A stretch of DNA of 64,000 nt. Source: Flavivirga aquatica (GTDB lineage: Bacteria; Bacteroidota; Bacteroidia; Flavobacteriales; Flavobacteriaceae). The stretch lies in the NCBI RefSeq assembly GCF_001747085.1, contig NZ_MDJD01000046.1:26499-90498 (forward strand). The letters are read 5' to 3'. Below, one piece after another: positions 38,912-47,826 of this stretch. Positions within the stretch are counted from its first letter, which is position 1. Each line of letters starts with the position of its first letter. The position numbers were made by a program, and so were the translations under genes. Below the pieces are notes generated by a model that saw only the letters and a list, made by a program, of their open reading frames with translations, was not told where the DNA came from and did not search any database.

Positions 38912-39292
38912 TTATTTAACTGCAATAACGCTAATTTCAACATTTACATCTTTAGGTAATCTTGCTACTTGAACAGTTTCACGAGCAGGTGCATTGGCAT
39001 CATCAAAAAAGCTACCATATACCTCATTAATTTTTGAGAAATCATCCATATTACTAATGAAAATTGATGATTTTACAACATTCTCAAAAGTCATATTTGC
39101 AGCTTTTAAAACAGCTTTTAAATTTTGCATAACTTGAGCAGTTTCTGTTTTTATATCATCTAGAATAAGTACACCCGTTTCAGGATTAAAAGCAATTTGT
39201 CCAGAGGTATAAAGTGTATTCCCAGTTAAAACAGCTTGATTATACGGTCCTATTGGAGCAGGGGCATTAGGTGTAGTGATTATTGTTTTCAT
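38912..39292 (-). CDS. ridA: RidA family reactive intermediate deaminase
   Basis: This 126-residue protein shows the usual RidA pattern: APAPIGPYNQAV at the N-terminus, SGQIAFNPETG in the middle, and ARETVQVARLP with the substrate-binding Arg before the VEISVIAVK end. RidA hydrolyses reactive enamine/imine products of PLP enzymes in the cytoplasm. It lies 24 bp downstream of lptD on the same strand and is probably co-transcribed. It converges with the hybrid kinase gene, 20 bp away. Confidence 0.95.
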   Translation of the reverse strand: MKTIITTPNAPAPIGPYNQAVLTGNTLYTSGQIAFNPETGVLILDDIKTETAQVMQNLKAVLKAANMTFENVVKSSIFISNMDDFSKINEVYGSFFDDANAPARETVQVARLPKDVNVEISVIAVK

Positions 39293-39316
39293 ATTAAATA
39301 GTGTTTTTATTAAATT

Positions 39317-42073
39317 CTATAATTGTCGATCTCCTTGTCTACGCTTTTCGTATTTCAAATCCCTTAATATACTAGATTTTATACCAATAAAGAAATTCCA
39401 AGACTTATAAGTACCAAATGGAGTCCAGCTAAAGTTCATTCTCCAACTTAATAGATCACGTTCAAAACGGAGTTGAGTAGTTGTAAACCCTAAGTTTTTA
39501 AAATCGTAACCAGAAGATGCTCCAATAGACCATTTATCGGACATTTCAATATCTCCTGAAAACATAAGAGAATGCGACGATATTTCATTTTCTCGTCTAG
39601 TATTGGAGTAGTTTACAGTATAAGCAAGTCTTAAACTCCAAGGTATTTTAAAGTTATAAAATTCACTAGGCTCTTTGTCTTTTTTATCTTTGTCTTCATT
39701 TATTTGTCGATTAGCAAAATCTTCAGAAACACCAAAAAGATCATCATTACGACCTCCACCACGCAAATTTTCTTCTATGTTTTTATCTTTTGAGCCTTTG
39801 TTATCTCCTTTTTTACTAGAAAAGGACCAACTAGTCGTAAGGTTTGCACTTGTTAGTCTAAATAAACTACCATTATTGTCAATATTAAATTTATCTATTT
39901 TTTTATTATTGTTATCCAAAGCGTAAGGGTCTAAAGTAGCTCCAAAATTCACACTCATTTGGTTTTTAAAAAGTTGTGTGCCACCACTCATTCTTACAGG
40001 ACTCCATTGTAAAGAATCACCAGCAATATTATATGCCGTAGAGAAATTTAAGTTATTTAATAATATTACTTTTTTAGCCTCTGTAGCTGTACTATCCTTG
40101 TCCTTAACTTTAGCTTCAATATTATTGGATAAAGAAATACCAACAGAACTTGAGAAATTCTTGTTTGGCGCACCAAAAGCACCATTTTCAAATCTAGTAT
40201 ATTCAACATCACTTGTAGTTAAACCATCAGCACTAATAACTTCATAAGTTTCATAATATTTATCAAAAGCAGGATTAATGTTATAGCTAATTGAAGGACG
40301 CATAACATGCCTTATGGCTTTTATTTTTCTATCTTCACCTTCTTTTTCAAGGTTAAACATACCGTAAACAGTAGTACCTAAACTAGTACTAAAATTATAA
40401 GTTCTAAAGGAGTCAAACCCATTTATAGTTTCGTCTATGGGTGTACGCTCAATAGGATCATACGCTCTATCTATAGTTTTAAATGTCCATACTTCATTAA
40501 AATTACTACTAGCACTAAGACTAAAGTGTTTAAATAATTTAAAATTAGTACTTAAAGGAATAGTATGTTGAAAGCCAATTTTAGCATCATCAAACATTTC
40601 TTTTTTAAAGAATAAAGAATCTGTTGTTTGTATTCTATTCTCTCCTCTTAAATTATATTGTAAATTAATATTTTGAATAATACCTTTTTTAGAACCCGTT
40701 TTAGAAGCAAACGGATATATTCTACCCACACTACCTTGAAGCGTGGGTAATGTCATATTTATTACTTCGGTATTGGTGTTTTGAGAATGTGTTGCCGTTA
40801 AACTTAAATTAACTTCTGGTTCGCCTTGAAATGTTTTTGAATAAGATACAGAAGATGATAACGAGTTATTTAACCTATTAGCTACGTTAACTTGATTACT
40901 GGAAGCTTGGTAGTAATTACTACTACCTAAGTTAACAGAAGCTGAAAAACGAGAACTAGGATTTGCTTTCGAATCTTGAGTATGTGACCAACGCAAATTA
41001 TATATAGTTCCTTTGCTGTAATTAGGAAAACCACGTTCACTTGTAATATTGTTTTCATACCTAAAACTTACATTACCTCTATATCTATAGCGCTTTGCAT
41101 AAGTATTTTCTAAACGTAAACCATAACTACCATTTGTATAATAGTCACCTAGAACAGCTAAATCGGTATAGTCGCTAATAGCAAAATAATAACCTCCATT
41201 TTGTAAAAAGAAACCACGATCATCTTGTTCTCCAAAAGTAGGTATAATTATCCCTGAAGTATGTTTTTCACTTTGCGGAAAAAAGCCAAAAGGAACACCA
41301 ATAGGAGTAGGAACATCATAAATAAATAGATTAGCTAAACCAGTTACAATCTTTTTTCCAGGGTTAATTTTAGCTTTTCTAAGTTTTATATAATATTCAG
41401 GGTCATCAAGATCTTCGGCAGTTGTATATTTTGCATTTTTTAAAAAGTAAACAGAATCATTTTCTTTCTTAGTAATTTGTGCTATTACGGTACCTTCACC
41501 TTGTTCGGTTTTGGAATTATAAATAAGAGCCTTTTTAGAGTCTGTATTAAAAACAATAGAATCAGGTTCAACAACATTAGTACCTTGAGTAAAAATAGGT
41601 TTCTGGGTGTATTCTCCAATAGAATCAATAATACCTTTAGCATAAACCGTGTTTGTATTATAATTAATAGTAATATTACCCCCAGTAATATTCATATCAC
41701 CATACTCAATCTTGGCTTCATTATATAAGTAAAGTTTTTTCTTTTTTTGATTAAACCTTGTATAATCATTAGCATGATAGATCACTATATTTTCTAGAAG
41801 ATCTTTTTTAGGTTTAATAGAATCTGTTAAAGTAGAATCTTGACTTATCTCCGATACCTCTGGTTTAGGAATAAGAAGGCTATCTGTACTAATGTTTATA
41901 CTGTCTTTAACAGTACGCTCTATAGTTTTTCCCTTTTTCGGTATATCTTGTGCGAAGCTTACTGTGTTAATAAACACTGTAAAACTTAATGCAAAAAGTA
42001 TTTTAAAGTTGTTTGTATGCAACGCTTTTAAATGTATTTTTGTAAAAGTATGGCTCGGTTTTTGAAAAGCCAA
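39317..42073 (-). CDS. lptD: LPS-assembly outer-membrane protein LptD
   Basis: This 918-residue protein has a signal sequence ending near SFAQD, set in a longer N-terminal extension; a later start is possible. An OstA-like beta-jellyroll follows at about residues 95-250 (ITGGNITINYNTNTVYAKG), then a large barrel to the C-terminus. The segment VPFGFFPQSEKHTSGIIIPTFGE-type lead-in to the barrel (about 255-285) is characteristic. LptD inserts lipopolysaccharide into the outer leaflet together with LptE. It is divergent from the amidase gene and upstream of ridA on the same strand. Confidence 0.92.
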   Translation of the reverse strand: MAFQKPSHTFTKIHLKALHTNNFKILFALSFTVFINTVSFAQDIPKKGKTIERTVKDSINISTDSLLIPKPEVSEISQDSTLTDSIKPKKDLLENIVIYHANDYTRFNQKKKKLYLYNEAKIEYGDMNITGGNITINYNTNTVYAKGIIDSIGEYTQKPIFTQGTNVVEPDSIVFNTDSKKALIYNSKTEQGEGTVIAQITKKENDSVYFLKNAKYTTAEDLDDPEYYIKLRKAKINPGKKIVTGLANLFIYDVPTPIGVPFGFFPQSEKHTSGIIIPTFGEQDDRGFFLQNGGYYFAISDYTDLAVLGDYYTNGSYGLRLENTYAKRYRYRGNVSFRYENNITSERGFPNYSKGTIYNLRWSHTQDSKANPSSRFSASVNLGSSNYYQASSNQVNVANRLNNSLSSSVSYSKTFQGEPEVNLSLTATHSQNTNTEVINMTLPTLQGSVGRIYPFASKTGSKKGIIQNINLQYNLRGENRIQTTDSLFFKKEMFDDAKIGFQHTIPLSTNFKLFKHFSLSASSNFNEVWTFKTIDRAYDPIERTPIDETINGFDSFRTYNFSTSLGTTVYGMFNLEKEGEDRKIKAIRHVMRPSISYNINPAFDKYYETYEVISADGLTTSDVEYTRFENGAFGAPNKNFSSSVGISLSNNIEAKVKDKDSTATEAKKVILLNNLNFSTAYNIAGDSLQWSPVRMSGGTQLFKNQMSVNFGATLDPYALDNNNKKIDKFNIDNNGSLFRLTSANLTTSWSFSSKKGDNKGSKDKNIEENLRGGGRNDDLFGVSEDFANRQINEDKDKKDKEPSEFYNFKIPWSLRLAYTVNYSNTRRENEISSHSLMFSGDIEMSDKWSIGASSGYDFKNLGFTTTQLRFERDLLSWRMNFSWTPFGTYKSWNFFIGIKSSILRDLKYEKRRQGDRQL

Positions 42074-42250
42074 AATTACATATATTTTTCTGGGATTGAT
42101 TTAATATTCAATTAAAAATTTAAAATAAAAATAAACCGAGTTTTTTAGTCGTTAAATCATTATGGAACATTTATTCTAAAAACGATACATCAAAAATGAT
42201 GCCTTTAGTATATGTTAAACATGATTGATTAAAAAAATATAAATTACCAC

Positions 42251-43363
42251 ATGAAAACGCACAAACTAATACTTTTCGTATCCTTTATAATAGTATTAAC
42301 ATTTTCTTCATTTGTAACTCTAAACAAGCAATCTAATAAGTTTGTTGTTGTATTGGATGCAGGTCATGGAGGTCATGACCCAGGAAATAGAGGAGGAGGA
42401 TATAAGGAAAAAGATATTGCTTTAAAAATCGTTTTAGAAGTTGGTAAGCAACTTGAAAAAAATCCAAACATAAAAGTAGTATACACACGAAAAAAAGATG
42501 TGTTTATAGATTTATATGTACGAGGTCAAATAGCAAATAAAGCCAATGCAGACTTGTTTGTTTCTGTACATTGTAATTCACATAATTCGCAAGCACATGG
42601 AACGGAGACATTTGTATTGGGGACACATAGAAACAAAACAAATTTTGAAGTAGCAAAAAAGGAAAATTCTGTAATTTATTTAGAAAGTGATTATGAAAAA
42701 AATTATGCAGGATTCGATCCAAATTCACCAGAATCTGTAATGAGTATACTTTTAAGTCAAGAAGAATACTTAGATCAAAGTATTATGTTGGCAAGTTTAA
42801 TACAGAAAAAATTTACTAATAAATTAAAGCGTAAAAATAGAGGGGTTAAACAAGCTGGGTTTATAGTATTACACCAGACAGTAATGCCTAGTGTTTTAGT
42901 AGAAGTTGGATTTTTAACCTATAAAAAGGAAGGCGCTTATTTAAACTCTAAAAAAGGACAAACTCAAATTTCTAATTCTATAATTGAAGCTGTTTTAGAA
43001 TACAAGAATGGGATAGATAAAAGTGTTGGGAATTCTACCGCTATAGAAGAGACAAGTGATCAAGTTGTAAACATTGACACCAATAATAATGTTGAAGACA
43101 ATATTATATTTAAAGTACAAATTGCAGCTAGCTCAAAAGCACTAGAAATAAAACCTTATAATTTTAATGGTTTAGAGGCTATTTCAAGAATAAAAGAAGG
43201 TAATCTGTATAAATATTTTTATGGTAAAGCGACTAGCTATGAGGCTGTTAAAATACTTGAAGAGAAAGCCACAGAAAAAGGTTATAACTCAACTTTTATT
43301 GTAGCCTTTAAAGAAGGAAAAAAGATAGCATTAAAAGAAGCTTTGAAATCGACTACTAATTAG
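42251..43363 (+). CDS. N-acetylmuramoyl-L-alanine amidase (Amidase_3)
   Basis: This 370-residue protein has an N-terminal signal peptide or anchor. VVLDAGHGGHDPGN has the first zinc His, IALKIVLEV and the ADLFVSVHCNSH segment the second, and VLVEVGFLT the catalytic Glu of the Amidase_3 zinc hydrolase family. The last 80 residues (IIFKVQIAASS, then LYKYFYGK) look like a SPOR domain, which binds denuded peptidoglycan at division sites. It cleaves the amide bond between MurNAc and the stem peptide in the periplasm, probably in daughter-cell separation. An MCE gene follows after 146 bp, a conserved order in flavobacteria. Confidence 0.94.
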   Translation: MKTHKLILFVSFIIVLTFSSFVTLNKQSNKFVVVLDAGHGGHDPGNRGGGYKEKDIALKIVLEVGKQLEKNPNIKVVYTRKKDVFIDLYVRGQIANKANADLFVSVHCNSHNSQAHGTETFVLGTHRNKTNFEVAKKENSVIYLESDYEKNYAGFDPNSPESVMSILLSQEEYLDQSIMLASLIQKKFTNKLKRKNRGVKQAGFIVLHQTVMPSVLVEVGFLTYKKEGAYLNSKKGQTQISNSIIEAVLEYKNGIDKSVGNSTAIEETSDQVVNIDTNNNVEDNIIFKVQIAASSKALEIKPYNFNGLEAISRIKEGNLYKYFYGKATSYEAVKILEEKATEKGYNSTFIVAFKEGKKIALKEALKSTTN

Positions 43364-43509
43364 AGTCGTTCTTTTTAAATTTATATTAAATTTGTATTTG
43401 AAACACATTATTTATTTTGAAATGAGCATAATTAAAAATTTGAATAAGAACTTAAATGATTATTATGCGAGTGACATCTTACCTATTTAAAATCAATCGA
43501 AAATCATAG

Positions 43510-44451
43510 ATGAAAGTAACAAGAGAAGTTAAAACAGGTGTATTAGTATTGTTAGGAGTTATCCTTTTTATTTTTGGATTCAATTATTTAAAAGGTCAAA
43601 ACTTATTAGATTCTTCACGTACTTATTATGCCGTTTACGATAATGTTGAAGGATTAATACCTTCTACACCAGTTACTATCAGTGGATTATCTGTTGGTAA
43701 AGTTGTAAATATAAGTTTTAAGGAAGATAATTCAGGAAAGATATTGGTAAAACTATTAGTTGATAGTGAATTTCAATTTTCGAAGAATAGTAAAGCAGAA
43801 TTATATGAGACAGGTCTTATTGGAGGTAAAGCAATAGCCATTATACCTGCATTCGATAATGCAGAAAATGCAAAAAGTGGCGAATATCTTCAAGGAGGAC
43901 TTAAAGCAGGCTTAACAGATTTACTTGGCCAAAAGCTAACACCTCTTCAAGGAAAAATAGAAAAAATGATGACAAGTGCAGATATACTTTTATCTAACTT
44001 AAATGATGTTTTCGATGCTAAGACTAAAGAAAACCTTAAAATAAGTATAGCAGAGTTAAGTACAACTATGAGATCTTTTAAAAACACATCAGTTTCTTTA
44101 AATCAAATAATTAAAGGAAATCAGAATAATATAGATAAGGTCTTATCAAACGCCAATAAACTAACAGGCGATTTATCTAACATCACCGAATCCATGTCTA
44201 AGAGCGACCTAGGTAAAACAATTAAAAACTTAGAGCTAACACTTCAGAAATTCAATAACATATTATCTAATTTAGATGCAGGAAAAGGTTCTATGGGGAA
44301 ACTCCTTAACGATGATAAATTATATAATAATTTAGAAGGCGCATCAAAAGAAATGGAAGCCCTTTTAAAAGATATAAAATTACACCCTAAACGATATTTT
44401 AGAATACTATCTAAAAAGGAAATACCTTACCAAGAACCAGAAACTAATTAA
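43510..44451 (+). CDS. MlaD/MCE family lipid transport protein
   Basis: This 313-residue protein has one N-terminal membrane span (about residues 9-27) and then an MCE domain (YDNVEGLIPSTPVTISGL, GLIGGKAIAI) to about residue 115. The rest is a long helix/coiled-coil region. MCE proteins form hexameric rings that carry lipids between inner and outer membranes with an ABC transporter (MlaFE). No mlaE or mlaF gene is adjacent here. The next gene starts 6 bp after the stop. Confidence 0.93.
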   Translation: MKVTREVKTGVLVLLGVILFIFGFNYLKGQNLLDSSRTYYAVYDNVEGLIPSTPVTISGLSVGKVVNISFKEDNSGKILVKLLVDSEFQFSKNSKAELYETGLIGGKAIAIIPAFDNAENAKSGEYLQGGLKAGLTDLLGQKLTPLQGKIEKMMTSADILLSNLNDVFDAKTKENLKISIAELSTTMRSFKNTSVSLNQIIKGNQNNIDKVLSNANKLTGDLSNITESMSKSDLGKTIKNLELTLQKFNNILSNLDAGKGSMGKLLNDDKLYNNLEGASKEMEALLKDIKLHPKRYFRILSKKEIPYQEPETN

Positions 44452-44457
44452 TATCTC

Positions 44458-45774
44458 ATGGAATATATATATAAGATTCTTTTCGCAGTTATACTAATAC
44501 TAGGCGTAGGTTATTTTGCGAAAAATGTAAAAAAGCTTGTTAGAAATATTAAGCTTGGTCAAGATGTAGATGTTAGCGATAATAAATCGCAACGTTGGAA
44601 AAACATGTCGATGATAGCTTTAGGGCAAAGTAAAATAGTCCGTCGTCCCATATCAGGAGTTTTACACGTAATTGTATATATAGGTTTCATAATAATCAAT
44701 ATAGAAGTTTTAGAAATTATAATAGACGGGTTAGTAGGCACACATAGAGTAGGTTTAAAATTTTTGCCAACATCTGTATATGGATTTTTAATAGGAACTT
44801 TCGAAATTTTAGCATGTTTAGTTTTTGTTTCGGTTATTATATTCTGGATTCGTAGAAACATCATTAAACTTGCACGTTTTTGGAAAAGTGAAATGACCAG
44901 CTGGCCAAAGAACGATGGTAATTTTATTCTGTATTTCGAAATGGTATTAATGACACTGTTTTTAGTAATGAATGCTACAGATGTTCATTTTCAAACTCTA
45001 AATTCAGGAAACATAATTAGTCAATTTATATCACCATGGTTTAGTGGTCTTTCAGAAGGGACATTACATATTATTGAGCGTGGAGCATGGTGGATACATA
45101 TAGTTGGTATTCTTACTTTCTTAAATTACCTATATTATTCAAAGCATTTACACATCCTGTTAGCATTTCCAAACACCTATTATGGAAAATTAGAACCTAA
45201 AGGACAAATAAATAACCTCGAAGCTGTTACTAAAGAAGTACAAATGATGATGGATCCAAACATAGATCCATTTGCAGCACCAGCCGAAGAAGCAGGAGAA
45301 GAAGAAATACCAGCAAAATTTGGAGCCAGCGACGTACAAGATTTAAATTGGGTACAATTGTTAAATGCCTATACCTGTACCGAGTGTGGACGTTGTACCA
45401 GTGAATGTCCAGCAAATCAAACAGGAAAAAAATTATCCCCAAGAAAGGTGATGATGGATACCAGAGACCGATTAGAAGAAGTAGGCAAAAATATTGATGC
45501 TAATAACGGGGAGTTTAAAGACGACGGAAAACAACTTTTAGACGATTATATAACAAAAGAAGAACTTTGGGCATGTACATCATGTAATGCATGTGTAGAA
45601 GCATGTCCAGTAAGCATAGACCCATTATCAATTATTTTAGAAATGCGTCGTTATTTAGTTATGGAGCAATCAGCAGCACCAGTAGAATTAAATAATATGA
45701 TGACCAATATTGAAAATAACGGAGCACCATGGCCATATAACCAAATGGACAGGTTAAATTGGAAAAATGAATAA
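44458..45774 (+). CDS. Membrane-bound 4Fe-4S dicluster oxidoreductase subunit
   Basis: This 438-residue protein has an N-terminal half with about five membrane spans and histidines placed as in haem b-type (NarI/HdrE-like) domains. A cytoplasmic part follows with two 4Fe-4S clusters: CTECGRCTSECPA and CTSCNACVEACPV. It resembles heterodisulfide-reductase or glycolate/lactate oxidase-type Fe-S subunits that pass electrons between a soluble donor and the quinone pool. The next gene encodes a CCG-domain protein, the usual partner. The physiological donor is unknown. It is tightly linked to the MCE gene, 6 bp apart. Confidence 0.87.
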   Translation: MEYIYKILFAVILILGVGYFAKNVKKLVRNIKLGQDVDVSDNKSQRWKNMSMIALGQSKIVRRPISGVLHVIVYIGFIIINIEVLEIIIDGLVGTHRVGLKFLPTSVYGFLIGTFEILACLVFVSVIIFWIRRNIIKLARFWKSEMTSWPKNDGNFILYFEMVLMTLFLVMNATDVHFQTLNSGNIISQFISPWFSGLSEGTLHIIERGAWWIHIVGILTFLNYLYYSKHLHILLAFPNTYYGKLEPKGQINNLEAVTKEVQMMMDPNIDPFAAPAEEAGEEEIPAKFGASDVQDLNWVQLLNAYTCTECGRCTSECPANQTGKKLSPRKVMMDTRDRLEEVGKNIDANNGEFKDDGKQLLDDYITKEELWACTSCNACVEACPVSIDPLSIILEMRRYLVMEQSAAPVELNNMMTNIENNGAPWPYNQMDRLNWKNE

Positions 45775-45782
45775 TACAAAAT

Positions 45783-45817
45783 AAACAAACTAACAATGTC
45801 ATTATTATAGTTTGTTT
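45783..45817 (+). terminator. Hairpin after the Fe-S subunit gene
   Basis: A perfect 10-bp stem AAACAAACTA / TAGTTTGTTT begins 8 bp after the stop and is followed by A-rich sequence, not a T-run on this strand. It may stabilise the transcript end. Confidence 0.5.
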
Positions 45818-45833
45818 AAAAAATAAATAATTT

Positions 45834-45920
45834 GGGCGTTACCCAAAAAAGGGTCGGGCTTTCCGCTATATCTTTTTTGCTTTTAATAGCAAAAAAGGAT
45901 GTCGCTACAATCCCTAACGC
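45834..45920 (+). repeat. Dispersed flavobacterial palindromic repeat (87 bp)
   Basis: The element runs from GGGCGTTACCC to CCCTAACGC. The ends are imperfect inverted repeats, and the middle has GGGTCGGGCTTTCCGCTATA and GGATGTCGCTACAATCCC around a small stem (TTTTTTGCT / AGCAAAAAA). I recall very similar sequences scattered between genes of many Flavobacteriaceae; no function is established to my knowledge. It is inserted between two genes that elsewhere form one operon. Confidence 0.7.
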
Positions 45921-45940
45921 AACATAAAACAACATAAGAA

Positions 45941-46732
45941 ATGAGCGAATTACTCAAAGTACCAACTATGGCCGAATTTATGGCTCAAGGCAAACAACCC
46001 GAAGTATTATTTTGGGTAGGCTGCGCAGGAAGTTTTGATGATAGAGCTAAAAAAATAACAAAAGCATTTGTAAAGCTTTTAAATAAAGCAAACGTAGAAT
46101 TTGCAGTTCTTGGTACCGAAGAAAGTTGTACAGGAGATCCAGCAAAACGAGCAGGAAATGAGTTTCTGTTTCAAATGCAAGCCGTAACCAACATAGAAGT
46201 TCTTAATGCTTACGAAGTAAAAAAAATAGTTACCGCATGTCCACATTGTTTTAATACCATAAAAAATGAATATCCAGAACTAGGAGGAAAGTATGAGGTG
46301 ATGCACCATACACAATTTTTAAAAACTCTACTAGACGAAAGGCGATTAGCTATAGAAGGTGGTAAATTTAAAGGAAAACGTATCACATTTCATGATCCCT
46401 GTTATCTAGGTAGAGCAAATAATGTTTACGAAGCGCCACGACAGTTAATTCAGAAGTTAGAAGCCGAATTAGTTGAAATGAAAAACTGTAAACGTAACGG
46501 ATTATGTTGTGGAGCAGGAGGAGCCCAAATGTTTAAAGATGCAGAAAAAGGAGATAAAGAAATTAATGTAGAACGTACCGAACAAGCATTAAATATCAAA
46601 CCAGAGATTATTGCAGCAGGATGTCCATTCTGTAATACTATGATGACCGATGGTGTGAAAGCAAAAGAAAAAGAAGCAGATGTTGAAGTAATGGATATTG
46701 CCGAATTAATAGCAAATGCTCAGGATTTATAA
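45941..46732 (+). CDS. CCG-domain (Fe-S)-binding protein, HdrB/LldE-like
   Basis: This 263-residue protein has two cysteine-rich CCG domains: CTGDPAKR with TACPHCFNT, then HDPCYLGR, LCCGAGGAQMF and AAGCPFCNT. Such domains bind an unusual Fe-S cluster at the active site of heterodisulfide reductases and lactate-type oxidases. It is the natural partner of the preceding membrane Fe-S subunit, together forming a membrane-linked electron transfer pair. It is separated from it by a hairpin and an 87-bp repeat. The next gene starts 3 bp later. Confidence 0.9.
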   Translation: MSELLKVPTMAEFMAQGKQPEVLFWVGCAGSFDDRAKKITKAFVKLLNKANVEFAVLGTEESCTGDPAKRAGNEFLFQMQAVTNIEVLNAYEVKKIVTACPHCFNTIKNEYPELGGKYEVMHHTQFLKTLLDERRLAIEGGKFKGKRITFHDPCYLGRANNVYEAPRQLIQKLEAELVEMKNCKRNGLCCGAGGAQMFKDAEKGDKEINVERTEQALNIKPEIIAAGCPFCNTMMTDGVKAKEKEADVEVMDIAELIANAQDL

Positions 46733-46735
46733 AAC

Positions 46736-47239
46736 ATGGATTTAAAGTATTGTCCTGCTTGTAAAAATGACAATAATTCCAAAGTAGATTTTTGTATCAA
46801 ATGTGATTTTCCTCTTACAGGTACAGAAAAAGACAAATCAATTCGTATAGGTAAGTTTATAGGGAAAAAAGGAATTATCTTTGATGCAGATAATTCATTA
46901 GAAAAAAGTAGAAAGCTGCTGTATTATGCAGCAGCCTTTTTTATATTAGGAATCATAATAAATTTTTCATCATTAACTAATAATATCTTAGCCTTAGGGT
47001 TTAATATATCAATAGCAATGGTGATCCTTACATGTGGTATATTAATAAAAAAAGCCCCTTTAGTTTTTTTATTAATACCTCTTATACTTCTTTTAAGTAT
47101 TTATGGTTTAAATTACATGTACGACCCAACAAGTTTGCCTAGAGGCATATTTTTTAAGCTATTAATTATAGGTAGTTTAATTTATAGTATCTATAATTAT
47201 TTAGCATCAGAAAAATTTAAGAAAAAATATAATTATTAA
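46736..47239 (+). CDS. Zinc-ribbon membrane protein of unknown function
   Basis: This 167-residue protein starts with a zinc ribbon (YCPACKN, then FCIKCDFPL) in the first 30 residues. Four hydrophobic spans follow from about residue 62, ending in a basic tail (KFKKKYNY). I do not recognise a named family. It is packed 3 bp after the CCG gene and 5 bp before the next gene, so it is translated as part of this operon; its role there is unknown. Confidence 0.78.
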   Translation: MDLKYCPACKNDNNSKVDFCIKCDFPLTGTEKDKSIRIGKFIGKKGIIFDADNSLEKSRKLLYYAAAFFILGIIINFSSLTNNILALGFNISIAMVILTCGILIKKAPLVFLLIPLILLLSIYGLNYMYDPTSLPRGIFFKLLIIGSLIYSIYNYLASEKFKKKYNY

Positions 47240-47244
47240 AAATC

Positions 47245-47730
47245 ATGCTAGTAGAATTCAATACATTACCAGAAGAATCTAGAGTTTGGATATATCAAGC
47301 AAACCGTTCATTTACAGAACAAGAACTAGAAGAAATACAATCAAAATTAAACATATTTATAGAAAACTGGACCGCACATGGAAGTGATCTACAATCTGGT
47401 TATACTATAAAATATAAGCGTTTCATTATATTAGCATTAAACCAAAAACTTAATGCAGCAACAGGTTGTTCCATAGATGCCTCAGTACATTTTATACAAC
47501 AACTAGAAAAAGATTATAATGTCGATTTAATGGACAAAATGAATGTATCTTATAAGCAAGGCGAATATGTAGCCTATAAAACACTTACAGATTTTAGAAA
47601 AATGGCAAAAGATAAAGCCATTTCAAAGAAAACCATTGTGTTCAATAATTTAGTAACCAATATAGCAGAATTTAAAGAAAATTGGGAAGTTCCAGCAAGC
47701 GAGAGCTGGCATAGTAGATTTGTTAAATAA
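47245..47730 (+). CDS. Conserved flavobacterial protein of unknown function
   Basis: This 161-residue protein begins with VEFNTLPEESRVWIYQANR. I recall close relatives labelled as ABC transporter ATPase in Flavobacteriaceae genomes, but there is no Walker A loop, no signature motif and no Walker B here, so that name is not supported. It has a conserved core with ENWTAHGSDL and GCSIDASVHF. It is probably cytoplasmic. It is the last gene of the Fe-S operon. Confidence 0.82.
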   Translation: MLVEFNTLPEESRVWIYQANRSFTEQELEEIQSKLNIFIENWTAHGSDLQSGYTIKYKRFIILALNQKLNAATGCSIDASVHFIQQLEKDYNVDLMDKMNVSYKQGEYVAYKTLTDFRKMAKDKAISKKTIVFNNLVTNIAEFKENWEVPASESWHSRFVK

Positions 47731-47826
47731 ATCATATGTAATAACTAGGAATTAAACTTAAAAAAACTTTCATATATCAAATAGAATAATGAATTTTACA
47801 CTTTACAAAAGTGTAAACATTAAATT

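Noticed and set aside
39675..41728. + strand frames inside lptD
   Set aside because: Antisense to a clear lptD gene, hydrophobic by codon mirror effect, and without a recognisable start context.
45834..45920. Integron attC site
   Set aside because: The ends are in the opposite order to attC core sites, no integrase is in the window, and the flanking genes are core operon genes; a dispersed repeat is a better reading.
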